Positions 41,607 through 50,642 of a stretch of 64,000 nt of DNA are shown one piece after another. The DNA lies in contig JBFYLP010000005.1 in assembly GCA_041305345.1 (NCBI GenBank), positions 1-64,000 of the forward strand. Reading direction: 5' to 3'. The DNA comes from JACRGC01 sp041305345 (GTDB lineage Archaea > Micrarchaeota > Micrarchaeia > Norongarragalinales > SBBD01). The position numbers were made by a program, and so were the translations under genes. A model generated the notes under the pieces. It was given only the letters and a program-made list of their open reading frames with translations, was not told where the DNA came from and did no database searches. The first letter of the stretch is position 1. Every line of letters begins with the position of its first letter.

Positions 41607-42200
41607 ATGGGCTTGCTTGGGATTTGGAAAAATGCATTAACGACTCCAAAGGAGACGCTCTCGGGTGAGAAAAAAAATGCGTCTTTTCCTTCCGCAATCA
41701 AAAACTTGGCAATAGGGGGCGCACTTGGAGGCATCATATTTACACTATTTATAGTGATGATGGGTGCAATTGCCATTGGTATGAACATTGGCGTCCCGAA
41801 AAATTTTGGCCTTTCCAGCCTAGGCCTCATTGGCATTTTAGGAGGTGCCGTTTATTTTTTCATGTTCTCTTTACTACTAACTGGTTTTGCACTTATAGCT
41901 AATTGCATTAACTTCATTGTGGCGAAAATTCTCGGCGGAAAAGGGACTTTCTCGGAGCAATTTTACTTATACACCATATTCGTTTCACCCCTTTTCGTGA
42001 TTGTCTTATTCCCATTATTGATACCGATCATCGGGCTGCTATTTATTTGGCTCGTGGGGCTGCTCGCCGCAGCGTATGCGACCTATTTAGTGTTCCTTTC
42101 AGTAAAAGAAGTGCACCAGTTTGAGGATTGGAAGTCGGGATTAATTGCAGCAATATCCATTCTTCTAGCCATCGGATTATTGATATGGATAATGAGATGA
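41607..42200 (+). CDS. Yip1-domain membrane protein
   Basis: A 197-residue protein with five predicted helices after an N-terminal GIWKNALTTPKETLSGEK segment. That start (W-x3-L-x2-P-x-E-T) and the later GGKGTFSEQFYLYTI block are typical of prokaryotic Yip1-domain proteins. Function unknown; the family is linked to membrane trafficking in eukaryotes. ATG preceded by a weak site. Confidence 0.7.
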   Translation: MGLLGIWKNALTTPKETLSGEKKNASFPSAIKNLAIGGALGGIIFTLFIVMMGAIAIGMNIGVPKNFGLSSLGLIGILGGAVYFFMFSLLLTGFALIANCINFIVAKILGGKGTFSEQFYLYTIFVSPLFVIVLFPLLIPIIGLLFIWLVGLLAAAYATYLVFLSVKEVHQFEDWKSGLIAAISILLAIGLLIWIMR

Positions 42201-42202
42201 TT

Positions 42203-42511
42203 TTACTGCTGGTTAGTTGAATTAACCGGTACTATTTTCTGTCTCTCCTCGTGAACGGTCATGGCACAAGCAGCCAATGGGCCGCCTATTGGAAGGGTAA
42301 GTACTCCGGCAATGGCAAAGAGCCATTCGGCGTACTTCAGTTTTTCGTTCCTGAGGAAATATGCTGCGCTGGCAGCAATGAAGGCAATTATTGCTAGCGC
42401 AAATCCGTAAAAGTATTCATTAAACAGAAAAGATGCGAGTGCTGTTAGACCGTAGAAAATGGGATACACAATCGATAGAATTTTCGCCGTTTGCATGCTG
42501 ATTAGTGCCAA
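42203..42511 (-). CDS. three- to four-helix membrane protein, paralogue of 42518-42844
   Basis: A 102-residue protein with about four hydrophobic segments and the closing pattern YAEWLFAIAGVLTLPIGGPLAACAMTVHEER, which aligns with YSKWLLGIAGLFSFPIGIALIFCALTAHDEE of the next gene. The TTG at 42511 is chosen because GGTGAT lies five bases upstream; the ATG at 42496 is an alternative. Function unknown. Confidence 0.5.
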   Translation of the reverse strand: MALISMQTAKILSIVYPIFYGLTALASFLFNEYFYGFALAIIAFIAASAAYFLRNEKLKYAEWLFAIAGVLTLPIGGPLAACAMTVHEERQKIVPVNSTNQQ

Positions 42512-42517
42512 TGCGTA

Positions 42518-42844
42518 TCACCCGGTTTTTATGGCAGATTTTGTTTCCTCATCATGAGCGGTAAGGGCGCAGAAAATGAGGGCTATCCCAATAGGGAATG
42601 AAAAGAGACCTGCAATGCCAAGCAGCCACTTCGAATACTCATATTTTCCTTTAGTAAGGAAATAATATCCGGCCGCAGTAACCGCAAATAGAAATCCGAA
42701 CGCTGAGGAATATGCAAGCAAAGATAATGATTCGGGAGGTTTTGAATTAATGGTGACGTAAACGAAGGCAATAAAAGCAAGTACATATGTTGCAGCAAAT
42801 CCCAATGAGACGAATTTGGCCTTTTCAATGGTAAGTAGAGGCAT
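42518..42844 (-). CDS. three- to four-helix membrane protein, paralogue of 42203-42511
   Basis: A 108-residue protein with the same helix order and the same C-terminal motif (W-L-x-I-A-G...PIG...H-x-E) as its neighbour six bases downstream; clearly a tandem duplication. ATG at 42844 with GGGGTGG upstream. Function unknown. Confidence 0.5.
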   Translation of the reverse strand: MPLLTIEKAKFVSLGFAATYVLAFIAFVYVTINSKPPESLSLLAYSSAFGFLFAVTAAGYYFLTKGKYEYSKWLLGIAGLFSFPIGIALIFCALTAHDEETKSAIKTG

Positions 42845-42960
42845 GCAACCCACCCCGTATGCAATATTGCAGATTATTTCAATTGCCTTATTAAATCTAT
42901 ATTACCAACAAAATTATAAAATTCGAGTAATTACGTGTGTTTAATGGGGTGCAAATTAAA

Positions 42961-43362
42961 ATGTTTCCAAAAATGGATCCAAGGCAGATGGCGGGCTTGA
43001 TGCGGCAATTTGGCATCAAGAACGAGGAATTGAAGGCGAGCAGGGTCGTTATCGAGCTGCAAAGCGGGAAGAAGCTGATCATTGACAGCCCCAACGTGCT
43101 TGCAATTGACATGCAGGGCGACAGGAGCTTCCAGATTTCGGGCGCAACAAGGGAAATTTCCTCGGGAGCAGCTGATGGGGAGGCAAAAAAAATGGATGAG
43201 GCGATTGAGAAGGGGGAGGAGGAAACGCCCGAAACGCTTTCCGAAAATGACGTGGCAATGGTCGCGGAGCAGGCGAAGGTGGGCAGGGAGGAGGCGAGGA
43301 AGGCACTTGAGGAAGCCTCAGGGGATATTGCGCAGGCCATATTGAAGGCGAAGAAGGAATGA
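42961..43362 (+). CDS. nac: nascent polypeptide-associated complex protein (aNAC)
   Basis: A 133-residue protein: N-terminal MFPKMDPRQMAGLMRQFGIK, NAC beta-barrel (SRVVIELQSGKKLIIDSPNVLAIDMQGDRSFQISG), an acidic linker, and a C-terminal UBA domain (SENDVAMVAEQAKVGREEARKALEEASGDIAQAIL). aNAC binds ribosomes near the exit tunnel and shields new proteins. The ATG at 42961 gives the usual start. Confidence 0.95.
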   Translation: MFPKMDPRQMAGLMRQFGIKNEELKASRVVIELQSGKKLIIDSPNVLAIDMQGDRSFQISGATREISSGAADGEAKKMDEAIEKGEEETPETLSENDVAMVAEQAKVGREEARKALEEASGDIAQAILKAKKE

Positions 43363-43417
43363 GTGCGGGAAGAATTGGGGGTAGCCTTTTTTTAAGTCTA
43401 ATTAATTTGGAGATGCC

Positions 43418-44464
43418 ATGATCGAGATTGACGGCGACTATTTGGAAGGGGGCGGGCAGATCCTTCGGACCAGTTTGAGCCTTTCAGTTTTGCTCCATAA
43501 GCCCTTCATAATCAAAAACATCAGGGCGAAGAGGAAGAATCCGGGCTTACAGCCCCAGCATTTAACCGCGGTTCGTGCTCTACATAAAATATCCGATGCT
43601 TTTGTGGAAGGAGCGGAATTGCACTCTCAAGCACTGACATTTTCCCCCAAAACCATCAATTCTGGCAAATTCATTTTTGACGTTTCGGAAGTGAAGGAAT
43701 CCGCGGGTTCGGTAAGCCTGGTGCTTCAGGCGATTTTGCTGCCTTTGGCATTTTCCGGCGCTGATTCGCACGTCATTCTAAGAGGGGGTACGCATGTCAA
43801 TTGGAGCCCGTCCTTCGAATATTTGAAGGAGATTTTTATTCCGACGGTTGGGAAAATGGGCTTACTTGCGGGAATGGAGATCAACAGGTACGGCTTCTAC
43901 CCAATAGGAGGCGGGGAAATCGAGGTTAGAATTAAGAAAATTGGCAAATTGACGGCGTTGGAGCAAGTTGAACCGGATTTGCTTCAAAGAATTGCCGGCA
44001 TTTCTGTCGTTGCCAACCTACCGGATGACATTGCAAGGAGGCAGAAGGACGCTGCATTGAAAAAACTGGTTGGTTATGCTTGCGAGAAGAAAATCGAAAC
44101 GAAGAACGCACCATCTTTTGGGAAAGGGACGCTGTTATTCTTGAAGGCAGTGCACGCCAATTCCGTTGCCGGTTTTTTCGATCTTGGAGAACTGGGAAAA
44201 AAGGCGGAGATCGTCGGAATCGAGGCCGCGGAGCAGTTGATTGAATTCGAGAAATCGAAAGCAGCTGTGGATTCGCACCTTGCCGACCAGCTTTTGCCAT
44301 ATGCCGTGCTTGCGGAAGGGAAAACGGTTTTTACTGCTGAGAAAATAACGAATCACCTGCTTACAAATGCATACACAATCAAGCAGTTCATTCCGGAGGC
44401 AAAAATAGATGTGGATGGGAAAAGCGGGAAGGTTGAAATAGGGGGAATCGGATTTACGGTTTAG
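43418..44464 (+). CDS. rtcA: RNA 3'-terminal phosphate cyclase RtcA
   Basis: A 348-residue protein of normal length: MIEIDGDYLEGGGQILRTSL, KNPGLQPQHLTAVRAL, HVILRGGTHVNWSPSFEYL, and the conserved DSHLADQLLPYAVLA, whose His is the AMP-accepting nucleophile. RtcA converts 3'-phosphate RNA ends to 2',3'-cyclic phosphates, which RtcB can ligate. With archease in the same window it belongs to the RNA splicing/repair toolkit. Confidence 0.93.
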   Translation: MIEIDGDYLEGGGQILRTSLSLSVLLHKPFIIKNIRAKRKNPGLQPQHLTAVRALHKISDAFVEGAELHSQALTFSPKTINSGKFIFDVSEVKESAGSVSLVLQAILLPLAFSGADSHVILRGGTHVNWSPSFEYLKEIFIPTVGKMGLLAGMEINRYGFYPIGGGEIEVRIKKIGKLTALEQVEPDLLQRIAGISVVANLPDDIARRQKDAALKKLVGYACEKKIETKNAPSFGKGTLLFLKAVHANSVAGFFDLGELGKKAEIVGIEAAEQLIEFEKSKAAVDSHLADQLLPYAVLAEGKTVFTAEKITNHLLTNAYTIKQFIPEAKIDVDGKSGKVEIGGIGFTV

Positions 44465-44494
44465 GGAACGGGCAAGCAGGGGTCGGGTTTTGAT

Positions 44495-45175
44495 TTAAAG
44501 CTCTGAAAGCATCTCATCAAGCAATTTCTCAGGGTTCTTGCTCTTGACGAACGCGCTCGCCAGCAGTACGCCTTCGGCGCCCAGCTCGATGGATTTTTTC
44601 ACATCAGCCGCATTCGAGACTCCGGCGCCAACAAGCACCTTGATTTTTGGGTCGATTTTCTTGATTTCGGAGACCGAATTGCGGACTACTTCGGGCTTTG
44701 CAGTGGATACGGAAATCCCGCTTCCGATCAATTCCGGGGGTTCGACTGCGATGCACGGGGCATGCAACCTTGCAATTGCTACCGCCTCGTGCACGTCATC
44801 GGCACAGACGATGAGATCGAGCCCGATTTTTTTCGCTCTTGGAATTAGGTTTATCAGTTCGGCGATGTTTATCTTCTTCTCCGAATGATTGAGAATGGAG
44901 CCCTTGCAGCCGGATGCGACAAGCGCTTCGGGCGTAATCGTTCCCGTGTAAGCGCCCTGCTCATTGCTATTATAATGCTGCCCGAAAACCCCGAAAAATT
45001 GCGATTGGGCAAGTTTATTTGCAATCAGGCCCAAATCAGGAGCCTGGGGCGAAACTACCACGGTTTTCCTATGCTTTTCCGCAAGAGCCTTTCCTATTTC
45101 GGCAAGCCTTATCCCTTCCTTCCCTGCTGATTCCGCATACGCCTTGAAATTCAGCGCAATTACCGGAGTTTTCAT
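44495..45175 (-). CDS. tpiA: triosephosphate isomerase
   Basis: A 226-residue archaeal-type TIM: N-x-K in VIALNFKAYAES, catalytic His in GSILNHSEKK, catalytic Glu in CIAVEPPELIGSG, and phosphate-binding loops ISVSTAKPEVV and VLVGAGVSNAADVKKSIELGAEGVLLASAFV. It interconverts DHAP and glyceraldehyde-3-phosphate in central carbon metabolism. Short length (226 versus 250) is normal for archaea. It follows a small membrane protein gene by five bases. Confidence 0.95.
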   Translation of the reverse strand: MKTPVIALNFKAYAESAGKEGIRLAEIGKALAEKHRKTVVVSPQAPDLGLIANKLAQSQFFGVFGQHYNSNEQGAYTGTITPEALVASGCKGSILNHSEKKINIAELINLIPRAKKIGLDLIVCADDVHEAVAIARLHAPCIAVEPPELIGSGISVSTAKPEVVRNSVSEIKKIDPKIKVLVGAGVSNAADVKKSIELGAEGVLLASAFVKSKNPEKLLDEMLSEL

Positions 45176-45180
45176 ATTTA

Positions 45181-45336
45181 TCAACCGAAAAACATCTTGA
45201 TAAGTGCGCCAAGAAGGAACGCAAACATGATGATGACCACGAACATGAGCATCGAGAGCGTGCCCTTTATTTCAATGAGCTTCCTATCCAGCAAATCAAG
45301 CCTCGCCTGCAGCTCCTGTTTTTCGCGCTTCCCCAT
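45181..45336 (-). CDS. 51-residue single-helix membrane protein
   Basis: Reads MGKREKQELQARLDLLDRKL, a charged helix, then one transmembrane helix (SMLMFVVIIMFAFLLGALI) and a short end. GTGATC precedes the ATG and a TATA-like box (TTTTTAACCC on minus, about 45368) lies upstream. It is probably co-transcribed with tpiA. Function unknown. Confidence 0.5.
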   Translation of the reverse strand: MGKREKQELQARLDLLDRKLIEIKGTLSMLMFVVIIMFAFLLGALIKMFFG

Positions 45337-45460
45337 CGGATCACGGGAAAATTAAGCGGTAAAGGGTTAAAAAGCAAACGAAGGCAAATGCCGGCATTAA
45401 TGGGCATCGATCTGGTGCAGCTTAGGGCAGATAAATAAAAGAAAGGAAAAAAGGAAAAAA

Positions 45461-45913
45461 TTACTGGCAGGTGCCTACAAGGGCCTTTGCGCCGGTGAAC
45501 GTGTAGCTGGTCCCGTATGTCACGTCATCGTATTTTATCACGATGTTGTGCGAATAAGAGGAACCCGACGTGCAGGAAGCGCCAAGAGTTGCCACTGAAA
45601 TCAGGGAGGTTGTCTGGCCCGGTTGGAGGGTCTGTGAAATCGCAGCGCCGGTTGTTCCCCCGACATTCACCTGCGTGATTTCGATCGGGAAGTTCTTGTT
45701 ATTCCTAAGAACCATCGAAACGCCCGTTCCGGAAATGACAGACCGTACTATCCCTACGTCCGTTGTAGTCCAGTATGCCGCGCTCTCCTTCTCGGAAATC
45801 CCAGCCGTAAGGGTTGGAAATCCGCCAAGAACTCCGACAACCACAAGTGCGATGATAATGACCACCGCCAGAATCATCAGATATTCAACTGCCGCCTGTG
45901 CTCTAAATCTCAT
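45461..45913 (-). CDS. type IV pilin-like protein (class III signal peptide)
   Basis: A 150-residue protein starting MRFRAQAAVEYLMILAVVII: the Q-A-A-V-E-Y motif at the processing site and a strong hydrophobic helix, then an exported beta-rich Gly/Ser/Thr domain with two Cys. This is the best candidate for a major pilin of the locus that continues to 56558. A strong promoter, CTTTAAATATC on the minus strand (about 45953), resembles the rRNA promoter and fits high expression. Confidence 0.85.
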   Translation of the reverse strand: MRFRAQAAVEYLMILAVVIIIALVVVGVLGGFPTLTAGISEKESAAYWTTTDVGIVRSVISGTGVSMVLRNNKNFPIEITQVNVGGTTGAAISQTLQPGQTTSLISVATLGASCTSGSSYSHNIVIKYDDVTYGTSYTFTGAKALVGTCQ

Positions 45914-45952
45914 CGAACCACCTTTTGAAGATTTTATGCATTACTTTCGGGC

Positions 45953-45963
45953 GATATTTAAAG
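45953..45963 (-). promoter_or_regulatory. strong TATA box of the pilin gene
   Basis: AAGCTTTAAATATC on the minus strand, nearly identical to the rRNA operon promoter GAAGCTTTAAATACC. Confidence 0.55.
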
Positions 45964-45979
45964 CTTTCGAATTGGCGGC

Positions 45980-46387
45980 CTATTTTTTTGCTCGCTCTAT
46001 ATGGAAGCTTTTATCCCATTCGGGGATCTTTTTCTTTGAAACCGGCGAAACCCTGAAGCCCGCCTGCCTCAATTTATCTAACAGTTTGGGAAGCTCGTCC
46101 TCGGCATATTTGTGATGCAGCTGGTACCCCCACGCATCGCCCTGCTTGAAAACGATAGTGCTTTTTCCAGGTTTGGATAACTTGAATGCGCCCAAATCCT
46201 CCTCGAACCCCCTTATGAGGCCGGTATTGCTCCGTTTGTACCCCTCGATCAGGAGCTGGCCCGCAAAATCCTTGACCTTGGGAACGAAAATGATTTGGAG
46301 GACTCCTTCCGCCTTGTCAAGAGTAAGGACGCCGTGGCCGTATACCAACCCCTTACTTTCGTGCGCGATGAACTCTTCGACGGGCAT
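45980..46387 (-). CDS. hypothetical protein in the pilus locus
   Basis: A 135-residue soluble protein with no signal peptide. Strand-rich first half (GHGVLTLDKAEGVLQIIFVPK), helical end rich in Lys. It lies between the pilin gene and a platform gene, both on the same strand. Function unknown. Confidence 0.5.
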   Translation of the reverse strand: MPVEEFIAHESKGLVYGHGVLTLDKAEGVLQIIFVPKVKDFAGQLLIEGYKRSNTGLIRGFEEDLGAFKLSKPGKSTIVFKQGDAWGYQLHHKYAEDELPKLLDKLRQAGFRVSPVSKKKIPEWDKSFHIERAKK

Positions 46388-46425
46388 TTGTATCAAGAGG
46401 TATTAGCAGGATCGGGAATAAAAAA

Positions 46426-47745
46426 TCAACCCATCGGCATTATCGCCTTCAGGGCGAAATCCTTGAGGAAGTAGAAGAACAGGACGGCAAATGCGGCAAG
46501 GAAGGGCGAATATTTAAGGCCGGAGGAATAGCTGCCGGTATTTATCACGCCAAGCAGGGATGAGGCAAGCAGGCACGTTATTACGATGATTACGAGCGCC
46601 GACGTACCAAGGAAATCAAGTGGAAGGGGGGTGCTGATTAGGGGGCCGGAAGATATTTGCGATGCTATTCCTCCTGTGTCGGTCTTGCCCTGCAGGCTTG
46701 AAACCATCGTGCTGAACTGTATCGAAACCGCAAGGAGGAGGGGGGTGCCAATTGCAACGGTGAAGAGGATGAAAATCGCATACAGCCTGGTATTTGAGAT
46801 GAGGTCTTTCCGTAGCTCCTGGCCGTTCCTGATGTCAGCTGCGGTATTTTCAAGCAGCTGCGAGAGATGCCCGCCCGACCGAAGGCTCGCGCTGAAAAGC
46901 GCAACTATCTTCCGGAAAATCTCGGAATTCGTCTTATGGCCCATCTCAAAGAGCGCATCGAGGAATGAATCGGTTCCAAGGGACTTGGTGGTCGCGAATT
47001 TGATGTCCTCCTCAAGGGGGCCAAGCTCGGGCCTGGCAGCCGACCTTAGGGCGACTATTGGCGACATCCCTGCTGCAATGTTTGCTGCGATCATCTGCAT
47101 CGCATCGGGCAACACTTCCTCAAGCCGGCGCTTCCTCTCCTCGATTTCCACGTTGAGGTGTATCGTTGCCCCTGCAAGCGTAAGGCCAAAGGCGAGGCCG
47201 GAGTAGAAGGAAAGGGTGAACACATAGGCTTCCTTGAAAACGACCCAGAATGCAAGGAACGTGGCGGATGAAAAGAGCAACGCAAGCAAAAGAACCTGCC
47301 CCAGCCAAATCTCTGCCTCCTCTTCCACGCCTGCGAAAGCGAGCTTTTTCCTAAGGTTGTTCTTCTGGGACCGGGAGGAGAATTTGCCAAGGAAGAAGTA
47401 AATGCCATTCGTGAATGAGCGCCTGGCCCTAACTTTCCTTGGAGGGGTTGGCGGGGCCGGCTCCTGCAGGATGGGCGATCCCTTCGGCGGTATTTTTCCT
47501 TCCGAAGCTAGTGCAACGTGACGCTCCTTGAGGTCGTATAATCTCGCCTTGGAAGGAAGCGTTTTTTTCCTGGAGGATGCAGGGGTGCGCCCGGGAATCG
47601 GTGTCGGTTTTCCTTGGATTTGCCGGCGACCTTGTTTGCCCATCCTCCCTTTCTCGCCAATTGATTCCTCCTCCCGTCGTATCTCTGCCTCGAGCCTGCG
47701 GATTTCCTCCTTGATCCTTTGAACTTCCGTTGCAGCATCATCCAT
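46426..47745 (-). CDS. type II/IV secretion platform protein (TadC/FlaJ-like), second copy
   Basis: A 439-residue protein. An N-terminal 110 residues are charged, coiled-coil and low complexity (probably cytoplasmic), followed by a T2SF domain: two helices near 150-195, the cytoplasmic core (EERKRRLEEVLPDAMQMIAANIAAGMSPIVALRSAA), and helices at the end. T2SF proteins anchor the pilus ATPase in the membrane. Its start overlaps the stop of the previous T2SF gene by one base, so ATPase, first and second platform genes form one unit, as in Tad and archaellum loci. Confidence 0.85.
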   Translation of the reverse strand: MDDAATEVQRIKEEIRRLEAEIRREEESIGEKGRMGKQGRRQIQGKPTPIPGRTPASSRKKTLPSKARLYDLKERHVALASEGKIPPKGSPILQEPAPPTPPRKVRARRSFTNGIYFFLGKFSSRSQKNNLRKKLAFAGVEEEAEIWLGQVLLLALLFSSATFLAFWVVFKEAYVFTLSFYSGLAFGLTLAGATIHLNVEIEERKRRLEEVLPDAMQMIAANIAAGMSPIVALRSAARPELGPLEEDIKFATTKSLGTDSFLDALFEMGHKTNSEIFRKIVALFSASLRSGGHLSQLLENTAADIRNGQELRKDLISNTRLYAIFILFTVAIGTPLLLAVSIQFSTMVSSLQGKTDTGGIASQISSGPLISTPLPLDFLGTSALVIIVITCLLASSLLGVINTGSYSSGLKYSPFLAAFAVLFFYFLKDFALKAIMPMG

Positions 47746-48671
47746 TACGCATGCACCACCGGCCTCCTGCTTTTGATGAAGCCAATTATGATCATTTCCA
47801 CAAAGAAGCAGCCCGATATCAGGGCAATGTAAAACACCTCGCTAACCTTAACCCCGCCAAAGGAGGAAAGCACTATCAGGAGCGTTGAACCAAGGCCGGG
47901 AACTGCGACCGCAAAAAGCATGTACACAAGCGCGAGAGTATTGAGCTCGCCCGAAAACTCCTTGATCTGCTGCTTCTGGTAATTGTTAAGCGTCGCAATG
48001 GTGCTCTTTAGCGTGTTATCAAGGCTGCTTCCGGCCCGAAGCGCTGTGATCATCTGCCAGATCGTCTTGCGCATGAATTCCGACTCGGTGTTGATGGCCA
48101 TCCTCTCAAGCGCCTTGTCGATTGCGCCACCCGCATTCACGTCCTTCACGACATTTTCGAATTCCCAAGAAACGCGGCCATAATCCGCCCTTGAGATGTT
48201 CGCCATTGCATCGAAAAGCGAGACCCCTGAAGAGATCTGAAGCTCGATGTCCTTGAGGGCATAGATGAGGTCGCGGTCCACGTTTTCGGCGATCTTGCGC
48301 GCCTGCACTTTAGGATAAAACAGGAAGAAACTAAGGAAAACCAGGAAGAGGAATGCCGATGCGGCAAATGCGAGCCTTAGGGATTGGAGCATCGAAATGA
48401 GGTTGATTGCCGTTTGGGCGGAAAAAAAAGCGGTTTCAACGTGGGATTGGTAGAGCATGAGCGCCGTTATCAGGAAGAAGAGGTAAAGCGAGTAGAAGAA
48501 TGAATTTGCAAGGGAGACCGCAACGTATTCGCCAACCGTGGAGGCATAACCTGCTTCTGCAAGGTCGTATTTCAGGCCCGGCACGAATCGGCCAATAAGC
48601 CCCCCGATTCCAACGAAGCGCCGAAGGTAGCCATTAAGCACTCCGCCATACTTGAAAAGGAAAACGCCCAT
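47745..48671 (-). CDS. type II/IV secretion platform protein (TadB/FlaJ-like), first copy
   Basis: A 308-residue T2SF protein: helices near 40-65 and 85-115, the core RKIAENVDRDLIYALKDIELQISSGVSLFDAMANISRADYG...RTIWQMITALRAGSSLDNTLKS type block, and C-terminal helices. Together with the downstream paralogue it forms the inner-membrane base of the pilus. The start at 48671 avoids a long non-conserved frame that would overlap the ATPase. Confidence 0.85.
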   Translation of the reverse strand: MGVFLFKYGGVLNGYLRRFVGIGGLIGRFVPGLKYDLAEAGYASTVGEYVAVSLANSFFYSLYLFFLITALMLYQSHVETAFFSAQTAINLISMLQSLRLAFAASAFLFLVFLSFFLFYPKVQARKIAENVDRDLIYALKDIELQISSGVSLFDAMANISRADYGRVSWEFENVVKDVNAGGAIDKALERMAINTESEFMRKTIWQMITALRAGSSLDNTLKSTIATLNNYQKQQIKEFSGELNTLALVYMLFAVAVPGLGSTLLIVLSSFGGVKVSEVFYIALISGCFFVEMIIIGFIKSRRPVVHA

Positions 48672-48700
48672 TTGCCAAAACCCCCTTGCAATAAAGTGAT

Positions 48701-50524
48701 TCAAGCTGCCCTGAGGATGTCGCTTGGATTCGAATTTTTCCTTGCTGCTTCCGATATTGCCGAAGGATCCTTGTAATACAGGTTCATCGTGCTTCCGACG
48801 GACTCTGCAGTAAGGATGCCCCGTGCAAGCATCCACTCAAGAATCTTTTTCTTGCCCTCAAGGTCCGATTGGATTTCGGATACGGTAAGCCCAGTATGCA
48901 GGTTCAGTTCCGCGAATATCCGCGTGCTGTCATTGACCTTCTCGAATGTATCCGTCCTGGGCCGCCATTTGAATAGCGTGTTCAAATTCAGGCCCGAAAA
49001 TTCTGAGGAGCCTGCAGTGAGCTCCGAAATCTCATAGGTGCGCCGGATCCCCCTTCTCCTGTCGCGGTACTGGACGACGATTAGCTGCAATGCCTCAAGT
49101 TCCAGTTTTGGTATCTCAAGGGGCGGCTCTGTAAGCCGCCTTACGACTTGCGCGCCGGTATCCGCATGGATCGTCGCATAAACCGAATGGCCAGTATGCA
49201 TCGCCTCGAACATCACTTCCGCCTCCCGCCTCCTGCGCACTTCCCCAACAATGATCCGGTCGGGCCTCATCCTAAGGCTTTCGACCATGAGGTCAAGCAT
49301 CGTGACACGGCCCTTGCCTTCCGGATTTGATGCGCGCGTAAGGAGGGGGACCCAGTTCCAGTGCAAATATGAGGGGAGGGAAAGTTCCCGCGTGTCCTCG
49401 ATGGAAATGATGCGGTGGTATGGAGGCATCATCGCGGTGAGGGTGTTTAGCGTCGAGGTCTTACCGGATGCGGTACCTCCGGCGACTAGAATGTTCATCT
49501 CGTATTGGATCGAAAGCCACAGGAATGCGGCCATCTCGACGGACATCGTATGCGTGCTTTGTTCGATCAGGTTGGTGATCGTCCAGGGGTTCCTCGCAAA
49601 ACGCCGAATCGTTATGGTATTCCCGTTGGAGGATATCGGGAAGAGCGTTGCGGAAACGCGGTCGCCCGAAACGAGGGCCGCATCGAGGATCGGAGCCAGC
49701 GTGGAGATTTCCCTTCCGGATTTCCGCCCGATCTGCGCGGCATAATTGTAAATCTCCTCCTCGCCTAGCATGTGCAAATTGGTCTTGAGCCAGCCGAACT
49801 TCCGATGGTACACGGCTATTGGAGAGCTCGAGGAATTTATTGCGACCTCCTCGAGGTTGTCATCGGCCATCAATAGCTCGATTGAGCCAAGGCCGTACAT
49901 CCTGTGAAGAAGTATCCCGCCAACGACCTTTTTCTCATCCTCGGAAAGCGAGGGGAGTTCATCCTGCACAAGGGAGAGCGCTGCTTTGTAGAAGCGTTCC
50001 TTGAGCGCTGCGAACTTCCCCCTATCGACGATCTCATCCGTCTCGACGGGCAGAGTCCTGGCTAGCGAATCGCGCAAATAATTCAGGAATTTTTCGGTGT
50101 ATGCGCACACGCGCGGGAATTCGATCACGTAAAGCGGCCTGCTTGAATCGTGCATCTGCCATATCTCGACGAAAGCGGGCACGTTGTTTGCCTCAAGGCC
50201 GTACGAGAGCAGCAATTTTTCGCCCCTTGTCCTTTCAATGTAAGGCTGCGATAGCTTTGTAGCGAGCCTCAGGGATGGCTTTGAGAGGATGTTAACCGGA
50301 TAGGCCATTTCTACTACTCCTTGGTCCTGCAGTATCTTCCCAAGCCTTTCGAGCTCGTTTATTGGGATCGAAAGCTTCGAGGAAAGGCTGCCAAAATCCG
50401 CCTCCATCCCGGCCTCGCGCTCCAGCACCTCGCAAAGATCGGTTATCTTGGTTCGGAATAGCCAATGGTGCGCCTTCTCAACGAACTCGGACCCCTTAAG
50501 CTGCCCGTGCCCCTCCCTCCTCAT
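48701..50524 (-). CDS. type II/IV secretion system ATPase (TadA/FlaI/VirB11-like)
   Basis: A 607-residue protein. N-terminal about 230 residues with winged-helix-like character, then the secretion ATPase core: Walker A NILVAGGTASGKTSTLNTL, Asp-box IISIEDTRELSLP, Walker B RPDRIIVGEVRRRREAEVMFEAMHTGHS, and the His box YATIHADTGAQVV. It hexamerises and powers pilus assembly. The ATG at 50524 follows GTGA; a GTG at 50533 adds three residues. Followed by two platform genes. Confidence 0.93.
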   Translation of the reverse strand: MRREGHGQLKGSEFVEKAHHWLFRTKITDLCEVLEREAGMEADFGSLSSKLSIPINELERLGKILQDQGVVEMAYPVNILSKPSLRLATKLSQPYIERTRGEKLLLSYGLEANNVPAFVEIWQMHDSSRPLYVIEFPRVCAYTEKFLNYLRDSLARTLPVETDEIVDRGKFAALKERFYKAALSLVQDELPSLSEDEKKVVGGILLHRMYGLGSIELLMADDNLEEVAINSSSSPIAVYHRKFGWLKTNLHMLGEEEIYNYAAQIGRKSGREISTLAPILDAALVSGDRVSATLFPISSNGNTITIRRFARNPWTITNLIEQSTHTMSVEMAAFLWLSIQYEMNILVAGGTASGKTSTLNTLTAMMPPYHRIISIEDTRELSLPSYLHWNWVPLLTRASNPEGKGRVTMLDLMVESLRMRPDRIIVGEVRRRREAEVMFEAMHTGHSVYATIHADTGAQVVRRLTEPPLEIPKLELEALQLIVVQYRDRRRGIRRTYEISELTAGSSEFSGLNLNTLFKWRPRTDTFEKVNDSTRIFAELNLHTGLTVSEIQSDLEGKKKILEWMLARGILTAESVGSTMNLYYKDPSAISEAARKNSNPSDILRAA

Positions 50525-50609
50525 ACGAGTCACTTAGCAAGTAATCGCCGGTGGTATAAAAATCTAACAGGTTTGATTTCCCAAAAAGCCCGCATTCGAA
50601 GGGGGTAAA

Positions 50610-50618
50610 TGCTATTTA
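50610..50618 (+). promoter_or_regulatory. TATA box of the gene at 50643
   Basis: CTATTTAAAC about 25-33 bases before the ATG, which suggests a leaderless transcript. Confidence 0.5.
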
Positions 50619-50642
50619 AACTGGTTCGGTATTACCGTAAAT